From Myxococcales bacterium (GTDB taxonomy: Bacteria > Myxococcota_A > Polyangia > Polyangiales > Polyangiaceae), in the NCBI GenBank assembly GCA_009692485.1, contig SHZB01000012.1:1-38458 (forward strand): a stretch of 38,458 nt of DNA, read 5' to 3'. The notes beneath the pieces were generated by a model. It saw nothing but the letters and a program-made list of their open reading frames with translations, was not told the DNA's origin and did not search any database. This document shows positions 1 to 8,165 of the stretch, one piece after another. Every line of letters begins with the position of its first letter. The first letter of the stretch is position 1. The position numbers and the translations under genes were made by a program.

Positions 1-2
1 GC

Positions 3-785
3 GGCGCCTGCTCGGGATTTCATGGACTCGTGTGCTCGGGAACGACGAGTAAACAGCTAGAGAAAGAGAGCCACGCCCACGCGGTCGGCTATGGCGCCAT
101 GCTGCTCGAGGCCTTCGTCGCGTTGATTGCCATTGCCACGATCATCACGATAGCGCCGGGCGGAAAGCTGCCGGGTCCGGGCAAGATCTACGGCGACGGT
201 CTTGGCAAGTTTCTCACGGTGCTGATTGGCAAAGAGCACTTGCTGTTTGCGGCGACCTTCGGGGCGATGGCGTTCTCGACCTTCGTGTTCGACACGCTCG
301 ATGTCTCGACGAGGCTCGGTCGCTATGTGCTTGAAGAGGTCTTCGGCTGGAAGGGACGCGCCGGGGCCGCGGTCGCGACCTTGCTCACGCTGCTCTTGCC
401 AGCGCTGTTCATCGCCAGCGCCCACGCGCCAGCTCCGGGCGTGCGTCCCGCGTATATGGACTTCTGGACGCTGTTTGGCACTTCGAATCAGCTGCTGGCA
501 GCGCTGACGCTATTGGCCATTACCGTGTGGCTGCGACGTGAGGGCCGCCGCATCTGGTACACGGCCGTGCCGATGGTGTTTCTCATGGCCATCACGATGA
601 CCGCGCTCGCGCTTCAGATCCGCCAGAGCTTCTCCTTGCTCGCGAAAAACGGCGTCGCCTTCGACGCGGCGAGCCTCAACGGCATCGTCGGTGTCGGCCT
701 CGTCGGTCTCGCGCTCGCGATTTTTGTAGAGGCATGGCGCGCCCTGCGCCGCCCGCCCGATGCAAGCCGCACCATCGAGGCGTGA
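3..785 (+). CDS. cstA: Carbon starvation protein CstA family, C-terminal part (truncated by window start)
   Basis: Frame open from base 3: GACSGFHGLVCSGTTSKQL...VGYGAMLLEAFVALIAIATI, then multi-TM sequence ending ...FGTSNQLLAALTLLAITVWL; CstA-type motifs. Confidence 0.9.
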   Translation, partial: GACSGFHGLVCSGTTSKQLEKESHAHAVGYGAMLLEAFVALIAIATIITIAPGGKLPGPGKIYGDGLGKFLTVLIGKEHLLFAATFGAMAFSTFVFDTLDVSTRLGRYVLEEVFGWKGRAGAAVATLLTLLLPALFIASAHAPAPGVRPAYMDFWTLFGTSNQLLAALTLLAITVWLRREGRRIWYTAVPMVFLMAITMTALALQIRQSFSLLAKNGVAFDAASLNGIVGVGLVGLALAIFVEAWRALRRPPDASRTIEA

Positions 786-807
786 GCCTGAGCGCGTCGG
801 TTTGGCC
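746..807 (+). repeat. Direct repeat copy 1 (covers cstA 3' end and stop)
   Basis: gcgccgcccgcccgatgcaagccgcaccatcgaggcgtgag... aligns without gaps to 1270-1331 with about 8 mismatches in 62. Confidence 0.85.
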
Positions 808-826
808 CGCCGGCGTGAACGGACCA

Positions 827-1255
827 TTAGCCCGCTGCGCGCTTGCTCGGGCCGAAGCCTAGAAACCACGCCGTCGCGGCGACGAGCGAGGGCACGACTA
901 CGGCGACGCTGAGCGCAGCGAACACGGCGTTGTTGGCCGAGCTGCCGCCCGCGCTAACGCCGGCGACGCGCAGGAACGCCTTGACGAGGGTGATGAGCCA
1001 GTTCGCATACGCCGGGACCACTGTGGCGAGCGCGAGGCGCGAGAGGCCCACGTCTCCATAACGCATGAGCGGCAGCGACGCGGCGACGGCCGCGATCCAG
1101 AAAGCACCCAGCAGCGCGTTCAGGTGGGCGGCGACCACGGTCGAAACATCGGCGTCGAGGCCCCCCGTCATCGCGCTCGCCAGCGCGCCGCCCGTGAGCA
1201 GACCCAGCAGAAACAACAGCGCGGCAGCTTGCCCAAGTCGATGCGCGAGCGTCAT
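827..1255 (-). CDS. Small four-TM-type membrane protein, hydroxylaminobenzene mutase (HAB)-like
   Basis: 142 aa; RLGQAAALLFLLGLLTGG...AHLNALLGAFWIAAVA...VVPAYANWLITLVKAFLRVAG resembles HAB/styrene-oxide-isomerase-like membrane proteins. Confidence 0.5.
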   Translation of the reverse strand: MTLAHRLGQAAALLFLLGLLTGGALASAMTGGLDADVSTVVAAHLNALLGAFWIAAVAASLPLMRYGDVGLSRLALATVVPAYANWLITLVKAFLRVAGVSAGGSSANNAVFAALSVAVVVPSLVAATAWFLGFGPSKRAAG

Positions 1256-1269
1256 GGCGCAATCCTATC

Positions 1270-1331
1270 GCGCCGCCCGCCCGATGAAACCCGCACCGTC
1301 GAGGCGTGAGACCCATCGCGTCGCTTTGGCC
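1270..1331 (+). repeat. Direct repeat copy 2 (upstream of the minus-strand gene 827-1255)
   Basis: gcgccgcccgcccgatgaaacccgcaccgtcgaggcgtgag...; would encode RRPPDETRTVEA* versus CstA tail RRPPDASRTIEA*. Confidence 0.85.
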
Positions 1332-1402
1332 ATCAGGGGTGGCGGCGAACTTCGTGCCCGTGTGAGTCCGCTCCCGTCGGCGTGAACTAGTTGCGGTCGC
1401 CG

Positions 1403-2032
1403 ATGAGTGATGCGATGAGGCGTGCCATGAATGCCATTCTGCGAAGAGGGCTCCAAGCGCTCCTCGGCGCCGCGCTCGTCAGCCTCGCAACGCCACCGGC
1501 GGCGGCCCATCCGGGAGGCCAGGCTCACGGCCACCCCCACAAACCCGGGCCGCACGACAGACCCGGTGACGCCCGCGGCCCCGGCCATCACGGTGGCGAC
1601 AAGCACGGCCCCAAGGACGGCCACGGTCACGACAAGCACGGCCCCGAGGACGGCCATGGGCACGGAGACCGCGACCGTAAGCCGCCCACCAAAGAGCAGC
1701 TCGCGAAGCGCATCGAGCACATCAAAGAGCGGCATGCCGAGCGCGTGAAGAACCGCGTTCAACGCCGCCAAGATGCGCGCCGCGATCTACGCAAGCGCCT
1801 CGCCAAACACCTCAAGGGCACTCCCGCCGGCGCAGCTGCGCGGGCCGAGCTGACGGCCCACGCCAGGCGCACGGCCAAGCTCCGGCGCGCCCGGGTGCTC
1901 GCGGCCCAGCACGGAGATCACAAGGCCGTCGCCACCGCCGACACCTTGCTCGCGCGCGAGAACGCTCGACATCAGATGTGGTGGCAGAAGGCGCACGAAA
2001 TCGCCAAAGATAAGAAGGAGGCGGGCCAATGA
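1403..2032 (+). CDS. Secreted His-rich protein with basic C-terminal half
   Basis: Signal-peptide-like N-terminus (LLGAALVSLATPPAAAHPGG), then HGHPHKPGPHDRPGD...HGGDKHGPKDGHGHDKHGPEDGHGHGD, then K/R-rich helical region. Confidence 0.7.
   Translation: MSDAMRRAMNAILRRGLQALLGAALVSLATPPAAAHPGGQAHGHPHKPGPHDRPGDARGPGHHGGDKHGPKDGHGHDKHGPEDGHGHGDRDRKPPTKEQLAKRIEHIKERHAERVKNRVQRRQDARRDLRKRLAKHLKGTPAGAAARAELTAHARRTAKLRRARVLAAQHGDHKAVATADTLLARENARHQMWWQKAHEIAKDKKEAGQ
1598..1663 (+). repeat. Two tandem 33-bp coding repeats (DKHGPxDGHGH)
   Basis: gacaagcacggccccaaggacggccacggtcac / gacaagcacggccccgaggacggccatgggcac. Confidence 0.85.
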
Positions 2033-2409
2033 GACCGCTAGCGAACTTGTCAATTCACAGACTGCGACTCGCCCTGCCAAGGGTGCTGCCATTGGCTTTT
2101 GTATTGGCCCTGCCAGTAGGGCTCACGGGCTGCGAAGAGAAGGCCGCGGAGCCCAGCGTCGCACCGGCGACGACCGCAGCGCCAACACCAACCGCGAAGG
2201 CGGCGGCCTCGGCCACGACGACCACAGCCGCCGTGGCGGAGAGCGACGGAGCCGAATACAAAGATGAAGACGTGCCGGTCGAGGCCGACTTCGAAGAGCA
2301 GGCGGACAAAGAGATCACCGACGCGAACTATGCGGCGGAGCTTGCCACGCTCGAGAAAGAGTTGGCCGACGCGCCAGCCGCACCCGAAGGCGTAGAAGCG
2401 TCGGAGTGA
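2029..2409 (+). CDS. Small acidic lipoprotein
   Basis: Lipobox-like LPVGLTGCEEK; Ala/Thr-rich linker; acidic C-terminus; ATGA overlap with the upstream CDS. Confidence 0.7.
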   Translation: MRPLANLSIHRLRLALPRVLPLAFVLALPVGLTGCEEKAAEPSVAPATTAAPTPTAKAAASATTTTAAVAESDGAEYKDEDVPVEADFEEQADKEITDANYAAELATLEKELADAPAAPEGVEASE

Positions 2410-2455
2410 CTCGCTAGCTCCCCGTGACGGGCCATCGCGAGCGCCCACCGTCACA

Positions 2456-2693
2456 CTGGCAGCTCGCCAGCATTGGCAACTAGCCCGCGTTGGCAGCTCG
2501 CCAGCATTGGCAGCTCGCCAGCATTGGCAACTAGCCCGCGTTGGCAACTAGCCCGCGTTGGCAGCTCGCCAGCATTGGCAACTAGCCCGCGTTGGCAGCT
2601 CGCCAGCATTGGCAACTAGCCCGCGTTGGCAACTAGCCAGCATTGGCAACTAGCCAGTATTGGCTACTAGCCAGCATTGGCAACTAGCCAGGC
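2456..2693. repeat. Array of 14 x 17-bp tandem repeats in two subtypes
   Basis: Units TTGGCAGCTCGCCAGCA (A) and TTGGCAACTAGCCCGCG (B), order A B A A B B A B A B followed by four hybrid/degenerate B-like units; each has a GGC-N5-GCC dyad. Confidence 0.95.
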
Positions 2694-2696
2694 GGC

Positions 2697-4739
2697 TCAA
2701 AACTCGCACTGGTTGGTCGCCATGCTGCAGCCGGTACCCACCTCGATCGCCGGGCAGATGTTGCCGAAGAACTGGGAGCACGGCACGCCGCAGCTGTGGA
2801 TCGTGTGCGTGTAGCAGAGCTCGCCCGGCAAGCAATCGCCGTCCGAGGCGCAGCGGCAACTGAAGTCGTCGATGACGCCGTTGTCGTTGTCGTCGGTGCC
2901 GTCGCAGTCCTCGAGCGCGCTCGCGAAGGGGCTGGCATCGCAGTCCGAGTCGGCGCCGTCGGTCAGGCCGTCGCAGTCGTTGTCGCGCAGGTCGGTGCAT
3001 TTCGCGACGCCGAACTCCGCCGCGGGCGCCTGGCCCTTGTCGCACAAAAGGCAGCTGCCCACGGTCTTGCAGCCCGGATCGGCGCAGTCCACATAGACGT
3101 CGCCGTCGTTGTCGATCTTGTCGCTGCAACGAGCCACGCTGGTCTCTTGCGGGTTTGGCTCGATTTCGACGTTGAGCACGAAGGGGCCTTCATTGGGCCC
3201 GAAATTCGGGTCGATCGTGAAGCCGTCGAGGAACACGAAATAGGTGCCCGGGTAGAGAATGGTGAAGTCGATGGACGCGGCCCATTGCTGTCCGCCGCTG
3301 TCGTCGTCGCACACCAGCTCGGGTCCGGCCTTGCACGCGCCGTGGCGCACATAGAGGACCGAGTCAAAGCTCGTGCCCTTCGAGTCGAGGTGAACGCGGG
3401 CGGGCTGACTCAAGACGAAGTAGAACACCGCCTCGCCGGCGCCGCCGCCGCACGCGCCCATGTTTTCTCCGTCGTAGCCGGTCGTGTCACCGGTGAACTT
3501 GCCAGTCGCCGAGATGAGCTTGGCCGTGTTGCAGTACTCTTGCAAAGCCGCGCAGGTCGGATTCGCCGCGCACTCGGGGTCGGCGCAATCGACGAGCCCG
3601 TCGTTGTCGTCGTCGAGGCTGTTGTTGCACTTTTCTTGAGTCGGCTGGCACACCGCCGCGAACGCGCAGGCGTCGTCGGCGCAGTCGATCGCGTTGTCGC
3701 AATCGTCGTCTTTGCCGTTATCGCAGATCTCTTGCATGCAGCTCTTGCAAGACACCGACGCCGCGCAGTCCGGATCGCCGCAGTCGACCTTCTTGTCACA
3801 GTCGTCATCGGTGGCGTTCGCGCAGGTCTCGGGGACGCCGGGCGGGAAACACAAGCAGCTTGATGTGCCCTGGCAGTCCTTGTCCGCGCAGTCGATCAGC
3901 AAGTCGCAGTCTTCGTCCGCGCTGTTTCCGCAAATTTCCGGCTGCGACTGGCATTGGCAGATTGCCTCGCCGAAGCAGTCGGAGTCGGCGCAGTCGGTCG
4001 GCCCGTCGCAGTCGTCGTCGATGCCGTCGGCGCAGTTCCCGAGCTCGTTCGCGGCGCACCCGCAGGCCGGCGTGCCGATGCAGTCGGCGTCGTTGCAATC
4101 GACGGTGGTGTCGCAGTCCTCGTCCTTGCCGTTCGTGCAATTTTCGCCGGAGGGCAGCGGCACGCACCCGCATTTCGGCGCGAGCGCGCAGGCAGGGTCG
4201 AAGCAATCGGCGACGCCGTTACAGTCGTTGTCGGCCGCGTCCGTGCAATTCTCGGCGAGGCCGGGATGCACGTTGGGATTGAGGTCGTTGCAATCGCCAC
4301 CGCCGCACGCGAGATCGACCACGCCGTCGGCGTCGGCGTCCTTGAAGGCCACCGAGCAGCTCGCGCCATCGCAGGTGTTGGTCGTGCAGAAGTCCCCGTC
4401 GTCGCAGTCCGCATCCAGCACGCATGGCACCGCGCCACCCGTGCCGCCGCTGCCGCCGTTCGCACTGCCGCCGTTCGCACTGCCGCCGTTCGCACTGCCG
4501 CCGTTCGCACTGCCGCCGTTCGCACTGCCGCCCGCGTCTGCACCGCCGTTGCCGCCCTCGTCACCGCCGTTGCCGTTGCCAGCGCTGCCGCCATCGCCCC
4601 CGGAGAGCGTGGTGTCGAACCCCGGCCACAGATAGCTGCGGCCGCATGCCGCGAACAGCATCGTGAACGCCAGCGCCGCGCCACACGTCCTCGTGAGCGA
4701 GCTCAACGCGTCGACGGTCGGTTTCATGATCCAGTCCAC
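2697..4739 (-). CDS. Surface lipoprotein with about 10 MopE-like Cys/Asp repeats and an embedded PPC-like domain
   Basis: Lipobox-like FTMLFAACGRS; GGSAN linker; repeats such as ENCTNGKDEDCDTTVDCNDADC and ETCANATDDDCDKKVDCGDPDC; central region GKFTGDTTGYDG...FYFVLSQPARVHLDSKGTSFDSVLYVRHGAC...GTYFVFLDG. Alternative start at 4727. Confidence 0.8.
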   Translation of the reverse strand: MDWIMKPTVDALSSLTRTCGAALAFTMLFAACGRSYLWPGFDTTLSGGDGGSAGNGNGGDEGGNGGADAGGSANGGSANGGSANGGSANGGSANGGSGGTGGAVPCVLDADCDDGDFCTTNTCDGASCSVAFKDADADGVVDLACGGGDCNDLNPNVHPGLAENCTDAADNDCNGVADCFDPACALAPKCGCVPLPSGENCTNGKDEDCDTTVDCNDADCIGTPACGCAANELGNCADGIDDDCDGPTDCADSDCFGEAICQCQSQPEICGNSADEDCDLLIDCADKDCQGTSSCLCFPPGVPETCANATDDDCDKKVDCGDPDCAASVSCKSCMQEICDNGKDDDCDNAIDCADDACAFAAVCQPTQEKCNNSLDDDNDGLVDCADPECAANPTCAALQEYCNTAKLISATGKFTGDTTGYDGENMGACGGGAGEAVFYFVLSQPARVHLDSKGTSFDSVLYVRHGACKAGPELVCDDDSGGQQWAASIDFTILYPGTYFVFLDGFTIDPNFGPNEGPFVLNVEIEPNPQETSVARCSDKIDNDGDVYVDCADPGCKTVGSCLLCDKGQAPAAEFGVAKCTDLRDNDCDGLTDGADSDCDASPFASALEDCDGTDDNDNGVIDDFSCRCASDGDCLPGELCYTHTIHSCGVPCSQFFGNICPAIEVGTGCSMATNQCEF
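4450..4524 (-). repeat. Five tandem 15-bp coding repeats (GGSAN linker)
   Basis: ctgccgccgttcgca x5, encoding GGSAN on the minus strand. Confidence 0.9.
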
Positions 4740-4825
4740 ACTGAAGCAAGTTTCCGGGCGTTCCTCAAGGGCGGAGCCCCATGAAAGCCGAGAATTCCTA
4801 AAACGCAGTGTGCTATGCGGCCGCG

Positions 4826-5080
4826 ATGCAGGACAAGGCCACGCCTATTTCCGCGCCTGCGGAGACGCGCACGCCACCGCGGAAAGACCAGCAGGCATCC
4901 GTAGAGGTGCGCCCGCCCGAGGGCCTCGCCCGGGGTCGCTACGCGGTCGCGGCATGGGTCGTCGCGCTCATCGCGGGTGCACTCGTCCTCGGCGTCGTGG
5001 TGTTCGTCCTCGCCAAAGGACGGCGTGCCCGGCGTAGCGCTTCGCGGCACAGCGTCGCCCCGCCATCCTCGCGCAAATGA
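4826..5080 (+). CDS. Small single-TM protein
   Basis: MQDKATPISAP...YAVAAWVVALIAGALVLGVVVFVLAKGRRARR; ATGA overlap with the downstream CDS. Confidence 0.6.
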   Translation: MQDKATPISAPAETRTPPRKDQQASVEVRPPEGLARGRYAVAAWVVALIAGALVLGVVVFVLAKGRRARRSASRHSVAPPSSRK

Positions 5081-6102
5081 GCACGAGCGAAACCCCGCCG
5101 GCCTCGCTGAAGGAGGACGAATTCCGCATCGAGCGCGTCGTGCGGCGCGTGGCGCTCGTGATGCTTGCCGGCATCCTCCTCTACGGCGGCTTCGTCTTGT
5201 ACGTCGGGCTCGCGGACATTGCCGCGCGCTTCGGCACGTTTCGTTTTCTGGCGCTCGCGGGGGCTTCGGGTCTCTCGCTCGTGAACTACCTCATTCGCTT
5301 CGTGAAATGGGAGTACTACCTCGCCATCGTCGGGATCCGCGGGATCCCGAAAGTCGAGAGCCTGCTCACCTTTTTGTCGGGCTTCGTCCTGACGGTTTCG
5401 CCCGGAAAAGTGGGCGAAGTCTTCAAATCGCTGATCCTCTACCGCACGCGCGGGATTCCGATTGAGCAGAGCGCGCCGATCGTCGTCGCCGAGCGCATCA
5501 CCGATCTCATCGGCGTCATCGGCATGATCGCCATCGGCAGCCTCGCCTTCGACGGCGGCCTCGGTTGGGCGCTGGCCGGGACGCTGCTCGTCTTCGTTCT
5601 GCTCGTGACGATCGCATCCCCGCGCATGTCAGCACGGCTGCTCGCGCTCCCGTCGCGCCTGCCGGGGCCACTCGGTCGCATCGGCACGCGTCTCGCCCCG
5701 AGGCTCGCGGTCGCGCTCGGCGAGGTCCGCAATCTGACGACGCCAGCGCGCCTCATCGTGCCGACGATCTTGAGCCTGGTGGGCTGGTCGCTCGAGGGCG
5801 TCGGGCTATGGCTCGTGCTCGGCGGATTTCAAGAGACCGTGTCCGTGGGGCTCGCCAGCTTCACGTACGCGACCGCCACGCTCGCCGGCGCCATCGTGCC
5901 CGTGCCGGGTGGCCTCGGGGTCACGGACAAGTTGATTCAACAACAACTGGTGACGCTAGGAGGAGTGGGACCGGCGGTGGCCACGGCGGCGATGTTGCTC
6001 ATTCGCCTGGCCACTTTGTGGTTCGCGGTGCTGATCGGATTTCTCGCGCTAGGTCTGCTCCGGCTTCGGCTCCCAAGTTTGCAGTTGACGCGCGGCGAGT
6101 GA
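5077..6102 (+). CDS. Lysylphosphatidylglycerol synthase TM-region / UPF0104 family membrane protein
   Basis: Multi-TM; VNYLIRFVKWEYYL, LSGFVLTVSPGKVGEVFKSLIL, VAERITDLIGV, VPVPGGLGVTD motifs. Confidence 0.8.
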   Translation: MSTSETPPASLKEDEFRIERVVRRVALVMLAGILLYGGFVLYVGLADIAARFGTFRFLALAGASGLSLVNYLIRFVKWEYYLAIVGIRGIPKVESLLTFLSGFVLTVSPGKVGEVFKSLILYRTRGIPIEQSAPIVVAERITDLIGVIGMIAIGSLAFDGGLGWALAGTLLVFVLLVTIASPRMSARLLALPSRLPGPLGRIGTRLAPRLAVALGEVRNLTTPARLIVPTILSLVGWSLEGVGLWLVLGGFQETVSVGLASFTYATATLAGAIVPVPGGLGVTDKLIQQQLVTLGGVGPAVATAAMLLIRLATLWFAVLIGFLALGLLRLRLPSLQLTRGE

Positions 6103-6124
6103 AGAGGGAGGCGGACCGGCAGGC

Positions 6125-6706
6125 ATGGCTAAAATTGAGAGAGGGGTTGCGCTCGTTGAACGCATCATCGAGCGGATCGCTCCATACGTAACGGTGACCG
6201 GGGCATCGTCGAGCGCGCTCGACCGGCTCGAGTCGCAGCTGATGGTGGAGTTGCCGCCGACGCTTCGTCGTTTCCTTGAGTTCGACTTTGGCTTCGCCAG
6301 CTTCGGCAAGCGCTGGCGTGGTCGCGGGCGTTTCGGCATGGGGCCGGCCCCGCGTGCGCGTGCCAGCTCGCTGCGTCGGCTCGCCGCTGCCATGACCGAC
6401 GAGGGCTGGACGTCGTCGCGGCTACGGCGCCGAGTGGTGCGCCTGCCCAACCTCCCGGGCGAGCCGTGGAACTGCCTCTACCTCGGTGAGGCGCGCGCCG
6501 ACGGCGAGCTTCCCATCCTCGGCCTCGTGAATGACGAGACGACGGTGATGCCGTACTTCCGGTATTCGGCGTTCGATCTCTACCTCGTGGAGCAGTCGGG
6601 CCTGGTCGCGCTGCGTGACTCGCTTCGCCTCGACGACGTGGAGTCGCACCTGGTGCACAACCCCGATCTGTCAAGCGTCGTACCTGACGAGTACAACCCC
6701 GGCTGA
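6125..6706 (+). CDS. Hypothetical protein, possible SMI1/KNR4 (SUKH)-like
   Basis: 193 aa; LDRLESQLMVELPPTLRRFLEFDFGF resembles the SUKH N-terminal motif; aromatic-rich C-terminal half. Confidence 0.45.
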   Translation: MAKIERGVALVERIIERIAPYVTVTGASSSALDRLESQLMVELPPTLRRFLEFDFGFASFGKRWRGRGRFGMGPAPRARASSLRRLAAAMTDEGWTSSRLRRRVVRLPNLPGEPWNCLYLGEARADGELPILGLVNDETTVMPYFRYSAFDLYLVEQSGLVALRDSLRLDDVESHLVHNPDLSSVVPDEYNPG

Positions 6707-6721
6707 CGAGCGCGCTGGGCC

Positions 6722-7816
6722 ATGAGCGATCATGGCGTGGCGCGGATCGCCGCTCGCATCATCACTCGGAGCGTGCCTCGCATGGTGGCTCCGAGCGTGC
6801 CTCGCATGGTGACTCCGTTCGTGACGCGGATCGTGACGCTGGTCGTGCCGGTCGAGCTCGCTGGAGCACGCGCGGACAAGGTCGTGACGGAGCTGCTCGG
6901 GCGCGCGGGAGCTCGGACGGGCCGCGCCGAGGTGCAGCGCTGGATCACCGCCGATCGCGTGAAAATCGCAGGAAACCCGGTCACAAACCGCACGCCGCTT
7001 GCCTGTGGTTCTGAGCTTGTGGTCCTGATGGGCGAGCCGCGCACGAGCGACGCGACGGCCGACGCGAGCGTCATCGTGAACGTGGTTTACGAGGATGAGT
7101 ATCTGCTCGTCGTCGACAAACCGGCGGGCCTCGTCGTGCATCCCGCGCGCGGACATTGGGGCGGCACTCTCGTCAATGGCCTGCTCGCACACGGGGGCTT
7201 CGAGGCCGCTGGTCGGGACGAGCGCGACACGAACGCGCACCTGCGCCCGGGGATCGTGCACCGCCTCGACAAGGACACGAGCGGGCTGCTCATCGTGGCC
7301 AAGCGCGCGGACGTTCGCGACGCGCTGAAAGAACGCTTCAGCCGGCACGACATCGAGCGGGCCTACGTCGGCATCGTCCTCGGCGAGGCGCAGCCAGCGG
7401 TCATCGACACGCCGCATGGCCGCCATCGCAACAACCGCCTCAAATTCACGTCGCTGTTGCCCGACGGCCCGGGCGTCCGGCGCGCCATCACCACGGTCAC
7501 TCCGCTCGAGACCATCGGCGGGCACGCGACCGTCGTTCGTTGCGTGCTCACCACCGGACGGACGCACCAGATCCGCGTGCACCTCGCCGAGCGGTCGAAG
7601 ACGCCGATCTTCGCCGACGCGCTCTACGGCAAGGTTCCAAGCACGCCCGAGCTACGCGCCATCGCCGAGGCGCTCGGTCGGCAGGCGCTCCACGCCGCCG
7701 TGCTCGGTGTGACGCATCCGATCACCGGGGCTCTGATGCGCTGGGAAAGTCCGCTGCCCGCCGACATGGCCGCGGCCCTCCTCGCCCTGCGCGCGCTCAC
7801 CAGATCGGCGAGCTGA
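6722..7816 (+). CDS. RluA/RluD-family pseudouridine synthase
   Basis: S4-like N-terminus, then VVYEDEYLLVVDKPAGLVVHPARGHWGGTLVNGLL...PGIVHRLDKDTSGLLIVAK...TTGRTHQIRVHL. Start could be 6722, 6782 or 6806. Confidence 0.9.
   Translation: MSDHGVARIAARIITRSVPRMVAPSVPRMVTPFVTRIVTLVVPVELAGARADKVVTELLGRAGARTGRAEVQRWITADRVKIAGNPVTNRTPLACGSELVVLMGEPRTSDATADASVIVNVVYEDEYLLVVDKPAGLVVHPARGHWGGTLVNGLLAHGGFEAAGRDERDTNAHLRPGIVHRLDKDTSGLLIVAKRADVRDALKERFSRHDIERAYVGIVLGEAQPAVIDTPHGRHRNNRLKFTSLLPDGPGVRRAITTVTPLETIGGHATVVRCVLTTGRTHQIRVHLAERSKTPIFADALYGKVPSTPELRAIAEALGRQALHAAVLGVTHPITGALMRWESPLPADMAAALLALRALTRSAS
6743..6838 (+). repeat. About four degenerate 24-bp tandem repeats at the 5' end of the RluA-family CDS
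   Basis: Units 6767-6790 and 6791-6814 nearly identical (cNgagcgtgcctcgcatggtgRct); diverged units on each side; encodes RSVPRMVA/PSVPRMVT/PFVTRIVT. Confidence 0.8.
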
Positions 7817-8060
7817 CGTGTCCCTTCGAGCGCACGAGCACGTCGACGAGCGCGCGGTCGAAGAAATTCTTGCCGTAGAGCGCGGGCGCGACGCGGCTCT
7901 TGTAGTGCGTCCGGCCCTCCTCGACCTCTTCGGCGATCACCTCGAAGAGCGTGTCCTTCGACAGGCCCTCGGCGATCTTGTCTTCGTTGTAGAGCGCGAT
8001 GTCGCTGGCGATGGCACGCGCGAGTCGCCGCGCATCTTTCTCGTTTTCGATGAGCGCCAT
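7797..8060 (-). CDS. Conserved-looking small hypothetical protein
   Basis: MALIENEKDARRLARAIASDIALYNEDKIAEGLSKDTLFEVIAEEVEEGRTHYKSRVAP...; tail-to-tail overlap with the upstream pseudouridine synthase. Confidence 0.6.
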   Translation of the reverse strand: MALIENEKDARRLARAIASDIALYNEDKIAEGLSKDTLFEVIAEEVEEGRTHYKSRVAPALYGKNFFDRALVDVLVRSKGHVSSPIW

Positions 8061-8165
8061 GGTGTGCTCACTCTATCCGACCCGCGCGAAGACCAGCAAC
8101 ACTCGGGCATAAACGCCAAGGCCGTTGACGCGTAGCCAAGAGCAGCCTCGCGCGCGATTCGGCAT

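Noticed and set aside
2456-2693. Protein-coding repeat in the small ORFs crossing the 17-bp array (e.g. 2050-2547 -)
   Set aside because: The period is not a multiple of 3, so the frame cycles; the ORFs are open only by composition, and the flanking CDSs end outside the array.
5565-6191. Frameshift or alternative protein overlapping the UPF0104-like gene
   Set aside because: Composition is Arg/Ala-rich shadow coding; the 5077-6102 frame is continuous and family-recognisable.
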